Source of the DNA: Gossypium raimondii
Taxonomy: Eukaryota; Streptophyta; Magnoliopsida; Malvales; Malvaceae
DNA length: 64,000 nt
Reading direction: 5' to 3'
NCBI RefSeq assembly: GCF_025698545.1
Contig: NC_068575.1
Coordinates: forward strand, 46,137,980 to 46,201,979
In this document: one piece after another, positions 1-9,414 of the stretch
Layout: every line of letters starts with the position of its first letter
How positions within the stretch are numbered: position 1 is the first letter of the stretch
Translations under genes and position numbers: made by a program
The notes under the pieces: generated by a model
The model's database searches: none
What the model was told of the DNA's origin: nothing
Seen by the model: the letters and a program-made list of their open reading frames with translations, nothing else

Positions 1-59
1 TTTTACTTTTTTTCAGATATCGACATCGACATGAAAAAAGTCAAAAAAAATTTATCAGA

Positions 60-280
60 TCTGGGTGCGGCCATTGATGTGTCAAGACCTAAACAAAGCT
101 TTTTTTCCCTTCTTTTTTGTATATCAGTATTATAAAATTTTTAAAAAAATACACGGGTTTCGGCCATTGATAGGCCAAAACCCCAAAAAATTATTTTTTT
201 AAGGTCTGACACAATTATTAGGCAATCATGGGTCCAAAATACGAGTGGGTTCTGGGCATTGACAGGCCACAACCCAAATT
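60..280. repeat. three diverged palindromic motifs, probable TE remnant
   Basis: Three imperfect inverted repeats follow one another at about 62-91, 153-185 and 248-276. Each has the form GGGT..CGGCC-ATTGAT-AGGCC..ACCC with a conserved CATTGA loop. The spacing is roughly 90 bases. They are AT-rich between the arms. This looks like the edge of a transposable element that begins outside the window. I see no coding capacity in 1-370. Confidence 0.4.
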
Positions 281-431
281 TACTGTTCATTTCAGGTTAT
301 TTTGGTTATTGTTTTTAAACCTGGGTTATTTTTGTAAATATAATATTTTTTTGGGCTATTTAGGTAAAATAGCCTCTAATTCAGCCAGAAAATCTAATTC
401 ATGAAATTACAAAATTTATACATTAAATGGA

Positions 432-437
432 TATATA
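432..437 (+). promoter_or_regulatory. TATA box of chitinase unit A
   Basis: A TATATA motif lies about 50 bases before the ATG at 487, and the same sequence is kept before the copy at 7505. Between TATA and ATG the DNA is AC-rich, as in plant 5' leaders. This suggests that the chitinase part brought its own promoter. Confidence 0.4.
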
Positions 438-486
438 CCCTCTAGTACTTGCTCAATCCAAAACTAAAAACCCACACCAAGTATCA

Positions 487-1509
487 ATGGATACGAAAAA
501 GTTGTAGGCTCTTTGACGCTAAGTAGTCTAGCAATATTCTTGCAGCAGAAGTGTGCGGAAGACAAGCAGGAGGTGCTCTATGTCCAAATGGACTGTGTTG
601 CAGTCAATTTGGGATGTGTGGCAGCACGTCTGACTACTGCAGAACTAGCTGCCAGAGCCAGTGTAGTGGCAATGATATTGGCAGCATTATCACTCAACAC
701 CTCATTAATAATATGCTTAAATATCTAAATTATTCACGTTGTCCTGGAAATGGTTTCTACACTTATAGTGCTTTCATTATCGCTGCTTGATCTTTAACGG
801 ATTTGGCACAACCGGAGATCTTACAACCAGAAAGAGGGAACTCGCAGCTTTCTTAGCTCAAACCTCTCATGAAACAACAGGAGGATGGCCAAGTGCACCA
901 GATGGCCCATATGCATAGGGATATTGCTTTATAAGGCAACAAAACAACCACCAAGCATATTGTCTTCCTGGTGTCTAGCCGTGTCCTCGTGGAAGATTGT
1001 ATTATGGACGAGGACCCTTCCAATTAGCTTAGTAAGTTTCTCAGTCGCTTGACTAATGAAGTACTAGTTCATGATGTTGTTAACTGACTCAACACAACTT
1101 TCACAATTTAATTTCCTCAGCAACTTCATCATGGGCCAGCTAGAAGAGACATTGGAGTAGACCTAATAAATAATTCAGACCTCGTAGCCACCAACCCGAC
1201 TATATCTTTCAAGACGGCCATTTGGTTTTGGATGACCCCGTAAGGAAACAAACCATCAAGCCATAACGTAATTGTTGGGCAATGGACACCGTCTGCTGCA
1301 GAAAGGGATGCAGGTTGGCTCCCTGGCTATGGAGTCATCAGTAACATAATCAATGGTGAGCTAGAGTGCGGTCATGGTCCTGATGACAGAGTGGCGGACA
1401 GGATTGGTTTCTATCGAAGGTACTGTGACATATTAGGTGTAAGCTACAGGAGCAACTTGGATTGCTATAACCAAAGGCTTCATACAAGCGGACGATCCCA
1501 ACATAGATA
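487..1509 (+). pseudogene. class I chitinase (hevein + GH19), unit A, decayed
   Basis: This was a pathogenesis-related class I endochitinase that cleaves chitin. From 546 the reading is a chitin-binding hevein domain ([20 protein letters not shown]), followed by the GH19 domain with the catalytic-region motif [16 protein letters not shown] near 835-890. After an intron at about 1030-1121 come the [13 protein letters not shown]-type block, the FKTAIWFWM block and the C-terminal NLDCYNQR end near 1450-1485. The ATG at 487 starts a signal-peptide-like MDTKKL, but a TAG and a frameshift follow at once. Further stops interrupt the GH19 domain (784-790, 915, 980). The last coding bases run into a site homologous to the splice donor of units B and C, but here GT has become AT at 1507-1508, so the junction to the receptor exon at 1722 is lost. 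Confidence 0.85.
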
Positions 1510-1721
1510 ATAAATGCATGTCAATTTCAACATAAAGTCTTATACGAACCGACGATCTCAAGGTAGTGGTGATTGTTGATGTCACCACGATAGGTGACAT
1601 TAGCAATCAACCCTTTCTTATATCTCTTCTCTGAAAATTTTTGAAAAAGAAATTGGATTCTATTTCTTTCTACCTCTTCTTCTGTTTTGCTTAATCTTGC
1701 ATTTCTTGTTTCACCACCCAG

Positions 1722-2085
1722 TCCTAGTCAATTGTACGAGAAGTGTCGTGATGCAGTGTTCAAATGTGGGAATATCTCCATTGGATATCCTTTCTCCGGA
1801 GGTGATCGAGAACCAGAATGTGAACATCCTAATTTGGAGCTTCGCTGTGACGATTTTACTAATACTACTAAGATTGAAATTGTTGGTATTAAGTATAAGG
1901 TATTGGACATTCATCATGAAAGTCAGATTCTAAGAATTGCGAGGGAGGACTTCATCAACAATGGCTCTTGTCGTCCTCAAATTCCAATTCAAGATTCGAT
2001 CCTAAATTCTGAGTCATTTGTTCCCAGTTCTCAGAATACCAATCTTACTCTGTTATATGATTGCCAATCTTCATCGAGTCTTGGA
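1722..2085 (+). pseudogene. GUB_WAK ectodomain exon fragment, unit A
   Basis: The GUB_WAK_bind domain of an LRK10L-2 receptor kinase (galacturonan-binding type extracellular module) is recognisable from [20 protein letters not shown] onward. The reading is open but stops matching the sister copies at about 2085, after the SSSLG residues. There the domain is cut and joined to unrelated DNA. The preceding pyrimidine-rich stretch ending in CAG (1721) is homologous to the 3' splice sites of units B and C. No ATG precedes it in frame, so it is an internal exon remnant. WAK_assoc, transmembrane and kinase parts are absent. Confidence 0.8.
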
Positions 2086-2392
2086 AAAATGCAGAGAAAT
2101 TTGGAGTGGGGTTTTCCTTCTTTTTCCTTTTATCTTTTTTATGTGACAGAAAAAAGGCAGAAGCTTTATGTTCTTAAATATATGGAGTCAAGCTATTGAT
2201 GATTACTGAGGCCTGCTCAAAGACATGACTGTTTTCTTAGTCAACTGAAAAAGAAAACTAAAAAAAGGGGGAGATGAACAGTTTTTTAATTAAGTTTTAG
2301 GGTTTAAAATTTTTAATTAATTAAATTTATTTAATTAAAAATCTATCATCATTCTATTAGGAAATTCAAGTTGACACTTAAAATCTAGTTGG
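2086..2392. other. unassigned sequence between truncated unit A and MITE remnant
   Basis: From the break in unit A the sequence becomes pyrimidine-rich and then AT-rich. An open frame runs on to 2199 but has no recognisable domain. I see nothing else here. Confidence 0.4.
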
Positions 2393-2555
2393 GCTGCCAC
2401 GTAGGATTACCGTTAGGGATATAACAGAACTTAACGGAAGAGTGATCACTTCGTAACAAAATAATAACATAAGTGACCAAAACGTAAGATTTCAAACATA
2501 AGTGACTAAAATGTAACTTGAGGCAAACAAAAGTGACTTTTTTTGTAGTTTACCC
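2393..2555. repeat. half copy of a fold-back MITE
   Basis: The CATAAGTGACTAAAATGTAAC and AAAAGTGACTTT blocks ending in GTTTACCC match the right half of the complete fold-back element at 21310-21745. The left half is missing. Confidence 0.6.
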
Positions 2556-2707
2556 AAATTTTGTAATCTTTAAAAGAATTAAAAGAATATTTTTTTATTT
2601 TGTAATTTTTTCAACAGAATATCTTAGATATTAGATGAAAAAAATATTAATACTTTTCTAATAACAGTGACAAAATTAATAAAAAAAATTAAAGGAGTAA
2701 TTTCGCC

Positions 2708-2716
2708 GCAATCAGC
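2708..2716. repeat. left 9-bp target-site duplication of the MULE
   Basis: GCAATCAGC, identical to 7236-7244. Confidence 0.88.
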
Positions 2717-2925
2717 GGGCAAAACACCATTAAAAGCCCTTTTTTTAAATTTACCGAAATGGGCCATTTATTTTATTATTTACCGGAATGGCCCTTTTCC
2801 CCGAAATTGTGTCCCTAAGGGCGCACTTTGCTTAAGTAGACGGCAATCGCTCCCTCAAGGGCGCGTTTTGTTGCCACATAAGCGCTCCCTTGGGGACTCG
2901 TTTTGCCCATTTCTCCACGTTAGGT

Positions 2926-2987
2926 TTTAGGTTTTTAGGGTTAGGGTTAGAGTTACGGTTAGGGTTAGGGTTTAGGGTTTTTAAAAT
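2926..2987. repeat. telomere-like TTTAGGG/TTAGGG run
   Basis: About eight degenerate units of the plant telomere motif (TTAGGG, TTTAGGG, TTAGAG) lie just inside the left TIR of the MULE. The run is short and degenerate, so it is an interstitial telomere-like repeat and not a chromosome end. Confidence 0.6.
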
Positions 2988-3165
2988 TTTTAAGGTTTTG
3001 GAGAAAATTAAACAAATAAAGGATTATGGTTTAGGATTTCTTAATTAAATTAATTATATTTTTTTAAAAATTGGATTAGGTTTCGTGTTTATGGGTTTTT
3101 AAGAAAAAATTAATTAAATTTGGGTTTAGGGTTACGTGAGTAATTAAATTAAAAATTTATTAAGG

Positions 3166-3455
3166 AAATCGCTCCCACGTGGACGCGCTTTTGCTACAGT
3201 AGGTCCTGAAAAAATAATTCCGAGTTGACGTTTCTGAGCAAATAGTATAAAAACCACTTCAAGTAGGATGCTTTATTAGAAGAATTTCTGAAATCGCTCC
3301 CACGTGGACGCGCTTTTGCTACAATAGGTCCTGAAAAAATAATTTCGAGTTGACGTTTCTGAGCAAATAGTGTGTAAAATGCTTTAAGCAGGATGCTTTA
3401 TGAGAAGAAATACTAAAATCGCTCCCACGTGGACACGTTTTTGCTACAGTATCAT
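3166..3455. repeat. about 125-bp tandem repeat inside the MULE
   Basis: The motif ATCGCTCCCACGTGGAC recurs at about 3168, 3294 and 3418, followed by GCTACAGTAGGTCCTGAAAA and GAGTTGACGTTTCTGAGCAA in the first two units. The period is 124-126 bp and there are about 2.3 units. Confidence 0.75.
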
Positions 3456-3554
3456 GTTTGGGCTGAGGTTATAAATGAGGCAAAAAAATATTCTCAGATT
3501 GCATAAGTTACAGCAAAAACAATTTATAGAGGCTAAGAAGGTTAGAAATTAAAG

Positions 3555-4198
3555 ATGAGTGAACGTCTTAGTGATGTTATTTACTATGATGGTGAGATTT
3601 GCCACACCGAGAACGGTGTTATTTTTTTATCGGAGAATACAATGCGACCGGTTTTTAACCAGAACATAGATTTGACAGAACTTCGTAAAAGATTAGGCGT
3701 AAAATTTTTGGAACAACGCCAATGAAAGTTCTGTTTATTATGTATCGATTTTGTTCTTCTGTTGATCCTGTGACATATGACTCGTTCGACATAAAAGGTG
3801 CTCGTAGCTTGGAGGCAATGGTGTAGACTCATCTTGCTAGTGGAGCACCTTATATTGAGTTATATGTACAATTTACATCGCCAAATGATGTACTTGCGAC
3901 TGGTGTTCGAGAAGTATACACGACCCCTGACCGACACTCGGTTAGCGGGTTACAAAACACGGAACAGCCCGTGTTTAGTAGCGGTGTGGAATGCACATCC
4001 CCTGCAAGACACTCTATTGGTGGATGGGACATGTACGTCGATGGCTCGATGTTTGATGCTAGAAATATGTACTGGGAAACAGCATCAAGTTCTAGTGGTT
4101 GGCAATCTACATCCAATTGGAGACATTATGAAATGCCCAAAAGAAGGGATGATGTACTCCCTACGACGTCCACCAGTGAGGGGATATCTGAGAAATAG
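3555..4198 (+). pseudogene. MULE transposase N-terminal fragment
   Basis: From the ATG at 3555 (MSERLSDVIYYDGEI) the product resembles the N-terminal part of plant MuDR-type transposases. After a stop at about 3723 and one or more frame changes, the frame at 3971-4198 reads a Ser/Thr-rich stretch containing GGWDMYVDGSMFD. The SWIM zinc finger and DDE core that should follow are absent; the DNA after 4260 is AT-rich. I recognise this from the style of such proteins in plant MULEs. The assignment is moderate. Confidence 0.5.
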
Positions 4199-4971
4199 CC
4201 AGTCAATAGAAGTTGTGTGGATGGTGTAGGAATCCAGGCCATACAAGTCGATCATGCCCAAATCGCAATAGTTGAACGTCATTGTAAACAACTTTGTATT
4301 ATTTATATTTTTTTGAAATAAAAAATTGGCACAAATATTCAAAATATTTACTTATTTTATTTTAAATTTATTTCATTAAAAATATTAAAGTAAATTACAA
4401 TCACTTTATTCAAAATTATTTTATATTTTATTAAATGAAATAATATCAAAATATTCAAAATAAACTATTTTATATTTTATTACATTAATAGAAACTATTT
4501 TGTACAAAAATATTAAAATAAAATTCAATCTCCGTGCCCGTTGAATTCAGTGCCACATGGCGGTCGTCGACGGTTACGCGCTAGATTTCTTTTTTGTCTA
4601 ACTTCCAGCGGGGGTTGTTGTTGCTCCGACGTGGATTCTGGTTCATCCGGTAGGGGATCTGGTTGTCGGTGTTAGGACAATGATCCACTTTGATAGAATA
4701 GTGAATGTAGAGGTGTTTGCATCACCAACGACTAAGGTGTTTGAAATCCATACAGTAATAAGGTTTGGTAAAAAGAAGAGCTCCCCGACGGCCCCTCTTA
4801 CGATCCCTCATGCGACGATGGCCTAAACATCGGCTGTCCACTCGGTGTAATCAAAAATGGAAATAAACCGGGCCATTGACTCTAACCTGCCATGGGACTA
4901 GAAAAAGGAAATATATAAGGGTTAGGACATATATAAGGGCTAGGATACACACCTGGCATCATCTGAAAAGG

Positions 4972-6489
4972 TTATGCCATGGGTATCGTCGGTTGAACTG
5001 CTGGGTCGAGTGACTGTGTCAGTGCTATTGCTGGGCCTGATGAAGTTATGGGTGCTGATGATGGGCCAGGTGAATTTTTGGGCCTCGTTGATGGGCCTGC
5101 GTCGTCGTCACTTCTTCTTGAATTTAAAGGGTCACGTCGTTCCCTTTGGACACGCAATTGCTGCTGCCTTTCCTCTGGTGACTATAAATACGGCTTCCCA
5201 TAGATCCAAAATCATAGCATATATTCTGGCACGCACGCTAAATCTAGAACGATGATCGGTTACCGAGTAGGTATATAGTCATATCGATCTTCTCACATTT
5301 GGATGTAGTATGACCAGAATCTCGATCAATCCATATGTAATTGCCGTAGGTCGATTTTGTGATGATCATCCAACACCTCAGGTGCCACGGGAATAGATTG
5401 TTAGAATCCAAATTGCCGCAATACTCTGTCCAACTGGTGCATCTTTACAGTCACAAAGTTGACCAATGGGACTTTCGCATGCCAAGCGTTTGGATTTTGG
5501 AAGTACTCATCCGGAATTACTGCCCGAATTACCGGATCCTCGTATGGTGTCCATTGAAACTATATGACCATGATAGAAATATTAGTTATGTACTAAATAC
5601 TAAATACCAATCAACTATCTCATTATGAAAATCTCTATTTTATTTAATACTTACTTGTGCTTCCAACTGTTGGTCCAATAGAAGCCGTATATCTTTAAAA
5701 GAAGTAGGTAATCGAGCACAATTTGTTGGATGGTTCCACCTAATTAAATAAATTTTTAGCATTCGATTATATTTTAAATCTACGTAATAATTATAAAATC
5801 TAATACAAAATTTACCTTGTTATAAGTGAGAATGTATACGGGTGGTCCACTTGATAACGTAAAAATAAAAAGCGAAACCGTGCCCATGACTGCAGTAGTG
5901 ACAAGCAACCTTCGATTTTCACTTTATTCGGTCACGTCACCCCACACATCTCCCAATACAATGTTGCCAACACGGTAAACCCCCAGCTAAATTCACCAGC
6001 TGCTTGAAAATCAACGAGTTTCAGTAGCCATCTTAGATGCACGAGGTTTTTTAACAAGTCCGGCATCAGATAACCTCTAATTGTTTGAAAAATGTATGTC
6101 CGAGCATGTCAGATTCTTTCTATTTCGGTTGAATCATCATCTTTGGGAATGTGTCTCGTAACTAGCCCATCTCGATTCGACCTCCGTTAATATTCTCCAG
6201 AATAGCGCCCAACAGCTCATAGCATACCGCTCCCCAATCACCAGATTGAACAGGACCCAGTGACTGCGTACCCATCCACTGGCAACCCTAATTGTAATTT
6301 GACATCTTCCAAAGTGATAGTGCACTCTCCACATGGAAGATGGAATGTATGCGTCTCAGGTCTCCACCTCTCAATCAACGCACTGATGAGTTTCGGGTCC
6401 AACTTGCATCCCCGGCCTACCGTCGCCACGTGCCAAAAACCTGTCTCCCGCAGGTAATTCTCTACCAATGGTGATGGGGGACCATGCAT
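4972..6489 (-). pseudogene. plant mobile domain (PMD/MAIN-like) gene carried by the MULE
   Basis: On the minus strand the ATG at 6487-6489 starts a typical plant mobile domain: LSALIERWRPETHTFHLP-like residues, CGECTITLEDVKLQLGLP and VDGYAVTG within the first 80 residues. The homology continues with frame breaks through about 5850 (block about residual LLGAIL and QLVNLAG). A Pro/Ser-rich C-terminal tail (about 4972-5157) also matches PMD proteins. Stops and shifts (for example near 6240 and 6140) make it a pseudogene. PMD domains are known to travel with MULEs, and the long TIRs here fit that. Confidence 0.75.
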
Positions 6490-6783
6490 ATTGCGGATAT
6501 AAAATTGGAATATCCGATCTACAGACTTTTATAACAAATAATTAAATAATAAAATAATAATTATTTAAAATTGCATAAATAAAAAAATCTTAAATAATAT
6601 TTAAAAATTAAATTTAACACTTACCATATTCATTTGTTCTACAGATATATGCTTGTCATTAATACGAATCAATTCTCCGACTATTGCTAAATTGGTACAA
6701 ATTTTTACGATTTAAAAAAATTCAAAAAATAAATTTTAAAACTATTTTAAAAATAATTAAAATTTTAAAGATCTTTTAAATAG

Positions 6784-6875
6784 AAATTTGAGAGGAATTT
6801 GAGAGGAAATTAAGAGGAATTTGAGAGGAATTTGAGAGGAAATTAAGAGGAATTTGAGAGGAATTTGAGAGAATA
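6784..6875. repeat. short tandem repeat GAGAGGAATTT
   Basis: Units of GAGAGGAATTT / GAGAGGAAATTA recur seven to eight times inside the right part of the MULE, next to its right TIR. Confidence 0.75.
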
Positions 6876-7235
6876 TTAGAGAAAAATTGAGAGAAAGGAT
6901 TTAGTTGTGAAAAAAATAAAGGTGGGGGGGTTTATAGTTTTTTTTACCGTTGGGGGGTCACCAACGGTCAAAAAAGTAGTCGTTGCTACTGTTCACGCGC
7001 GGGCAAAACGCTTTTCCAATGGAGCGCTTACGTGGCAACAAAACGTGCCCTTGAGGGAGCAAATTTCGTCCAAGTAAGCAAAGCGCGCCCTCAGGGACGC
7101 GATTTTTTGCCACGTCCCCTGACATCGCGCTGACGTGGATATGATTTCGAGGAAAAAGGGCCATTCCGGTAAAGAATAAAATACCGGGCTCATTTCGGTA
7201 AATTTAAAAAAAAGGCTTTTTATAGTATTTTGCCT

Positions 7236-7244
7236 GCAATCAGC
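7236..7244. repeat. right 9-bp target-site duplication of the MULE
   Basis: GCAATCAGC, identical to 2708-2716. Confidence 0.88.
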
Positions 7245-7393
7245 ATTACTTTTCTATGTTATTTAGTCAAATCTATTTTGAAAATCTAACAAAATTATTT
7301 TAATGGACTAAATGATGAAATAAAATAATCATATTTGTCCACAGATCAGATTGGATAGATTCGGGAGCTGGAACATTTTCTTCATTTTATTTT

Positions 7394-7504
7394 TTAATTC
7401 AGCCGGAAAGTATAATTCATGAAATTACAAAATTTATACATTAAATGGATATATACCCTCTAGCACTTGTTCAATCCAAAACTGAAAACCCACACCAAGT
7501 ATCA
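7394..7504. repeat. start of duplicated unit B (copy of 375-486)
   Basis: From AATTCAGCC onward this DNA repeats the region upstream of chitinase A at more than 90 percent identity by eye, including the TATATA box (about 7450). It defines the left edge of the tandem duplication A/B. Positions 7245-7393 hold only AT-rich sequence. Confidence 0.75.
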
Positions 7505-8441
7505 ATGGATACGAAAAAGTTGTAGGCTCTTTGACGCTAAGTAGTCTAGCAGTATTCTTGTAGCAGAAGTGTGCAGAACTGGCTGCCAGAGCCAGTGTAG
7601 TGGCAATGATATTGGCAGCATTATCACACAACACCTCTTTAGTAATATGCTTAAATATCTAAATGATTCACGTTGTCCTGGCAATGGTTTCTACACTTAT
7701 AGTGCTTTTATTACTGCTTCTCGATCTTTTAACAGATTTGGCACAACCGGAGATCTTACGACCAGAAAGAGGGAACTCGCAGCTTTCTTAGCTCAAACCT
7801 CTATGAAACAAAAAGAGGATGGCCAAGTGCACCAGATGGCCTATATGCATGGGGATATTGCTTTATAAGGGAACAAAACAACCTCCAAGCATATTGTTTT
7901 CCTAGTGTCTGGCTGTGTCCTCGTGGAAGATTGTATTATGGATGAGGACCCTTCCAATTGGCTCAGTAAGTTTCGCAGTCGCTCGACTAATGAAGTACTA
8001 GTTCATGATGTTGTTGACTGACTCAACACAACTTTCACAATTTAATTTCCTCAACAACTTCAACTATGGGCCAGCTGGAAGAGACATTAGAGTAGACCTA
8101 ATAAATAATCCAGACCTCGTAGCCACCAACCCGACTATATCCTTCAAGACGACCATTTAGTTTTGGATGATCCCGCAAGGAAACAAACCATCAAGCCATA
8201 ATGTAATTGTCGGGCAATGGACACTGTCTGCTGCAGAAAGGGATGCAGGTTGGCTCCCTGGCTATGGAGTCATCAGTAACATAATCAATGGTGAGCTAAA
8301 GTGCGGTCATGGTTTTGATGACAGAGTGGCGGATAGGATTGGTTTCTATCGGAGGTACTGTGACATATTAGGTGTAAGCTACAGGAGCAACTTGGATTGT
8401 TATAACCAAAGGCCTCATACAAGCGGACGATCCCAACGTAG
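7505..8441 (+). pseudogene. class I chitinase (hevein + GH19), unit B, decayed, spliced to receptor exon
   Basis: This is the sister of the chitinase at 487. It shares the same early lesions (MDTKKL then TAG), so those predate the duplication. An 84-bp in-frame deletion removed most of the hevein domain: the bases matching 557-640 of unit A are absent after 7574. The GH19 part follows ([30 protein letters not shown]). The His-Glu-Thr catalytic motif seen in unit A is damaged here (SMKQKEDG). After an intron of about 7968-8053 comes the second GH19 half, ending [21 protein letters not shown] interrupts FKTTI-FWM at 8158. The reading ends AGG TAA (8440-8445), and the same bases form a splice donor AG|GTAATA at 8441/8442. 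Its phase (2) fits the GUB_WAK exon starting at 8657. Confidence 0.85.
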
Positions 8442-8656
8442 GTAATAAATGCATGTCAATTTCAACATAAAGTCTTATACGAACCGATGATCTCAAGGTA
8501 GTGGTGATTGTTGATGTCACCACAATAAGTGACATTAGCAATCAACCCTTTCTTATATCTCTTCTCTGAAAATTTTTGAAAAAGAAATTGGATTCTATTT
8601 CTTTCTGCCTCTTCTTCTGTTTTGCTTAATCTTGCGGTTCTTGTTTCACAACCCAG
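8442..8656 (+). other. intron joining chitinase to GUB_WAK exon (unit B)
   Basis: GT-AG intron of 215 bp. The donor is AG|GTAATA and contains the chitinase stop codon. The acceptor is CACAACCCAG|TCC after a pyrimidine-rich tract that reads as a former signal peptide ([10 protein letters not shown] in one frame). Both sides are phase 2, giving a new AGT Ser codon. The intron is homologous along its length to the one at 19937-20142. Confidence 0.7.
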
Positions 8657-9385
8657 TCCTAGTCAACTGTACGAGAAGTGTCGTGATGTAGTGTTCAAAT
8701 GTAGGAATATCTCCAATAGATATCCTTTCTCCGGAGGTGATCGAGAACCAGAATGCGGACATCCTAATTTAGAGCTTCGCTGTGACGATTTTACTAATAC
8801 TACTAAGATTGAAATTGTTGGTATTAAGTATAAGGTGTTGGACATTCATCATGAAAGTCGAATTCTAATAATTGCGAGGGAGGACTTCATCAATAATGGC
8901 TCTTATCGTCCTCAAATACCAATTCAAGATTCGATCCTAAATTCTGAGCTGTTTGTTCCCGGTCCTCGGAATACCAATCTGACTCTGTTATATGATTGCC
9001 AATCTTCATCGAGTCTTAGAATCTTTCCTTGCAATTCTTCAAATAACAACAATGTTTCCATAACTACAGATAATATCCGTGGAGATGGATGTTCAGCTAA
9101 TGCTAGAGTTCCTGTTCTTCAATCTTGTTGGGGAAGATTTCGAAATAAAACCTTGGATTTGGAAGAAGCACTGGAAACAAGATTCGAGGTGCAATGGGAA
9201 GAGGATATGGAAGCCTGCTGGAAGTGCAATGCTTCCGGTGGAGGCTGTGGTTTTAACGATTCAAACTATCAAACAGTCTGCTACTGCCCGTCAAGATTTG
9301 AGAGTTCATCAGATCCTAACGAATGCCATCAATCCCATCTCCCACCATCTTCAGCATATACCAAAAAACAACAATAATACCAAAG
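8657..9385 (+). pseudogene. GUB_WAK + WAK_assoc ectodomain exon, unit B
   Basis: This encodes the extracellular part of an LRK10L-2 receptor kinase. The GUB_WAK_bind domain starts LYEKCRDVVFKCRNISNRYP and the WAK_assoc C-terminal Cys module contains CWKCNASGGGCGFN and CYCPSRFE. The open frame runs to a TAA at 9373-9375, caused by one extra base in an A-rich stretch close to the exon end. In unit C the same place reads through to the donor AG|GTATGT, here at 9385/9386. The Cys of the canonical KCGN is changed to KCRN. It has no ATG in frame, which fits an internal exon downstream of the chitinase exon. Confidence 0.8.
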
Positions 9386-9414
9386 GTATGTATATACTTT
9401 CCATTTATGCAATT

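Larger units (their letters stand above)
2717..7235. mobile_element. Mutator-like element (MULE) with long TIRs and 9-bp TSD
   Basis: The 4519-bp element starts GGGCAAAACACCATTAAAAG and ends with the inverted counterpart CTTTTTATAGTATTTTGCCT. The inverted repeats extend for more than 200 bp (about 2717-2925 and 6990-7235), including the ACCGAAATGGGCC and ACCGGAATGGCCC blocks. It is flanked by the perfect 9-bp direct repeat GCAATCAGC at 2708-2716 and 7236-7244, the hallmark of MULE insertion. Inside are a plus-strand transposase N-terminal fragment and a minus-strand plant-mobile-domain fragment. No DDE catalytic core was seen, so it is probably non-autonomous. It inserted between receptor units A and B. 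Confidence 0.9.

Noticed and set aside
513-728. Open frame overlapping the hevein domain in another frame
   Set aside because: The hevein Cys pattern is in the frame of 551; this is a shadow frame that only covers the damaged leader.
3166-3455. CRISPR-like regular repeat
   Set aside because: Units of 125 bp without spacers, inside a plant transposon.
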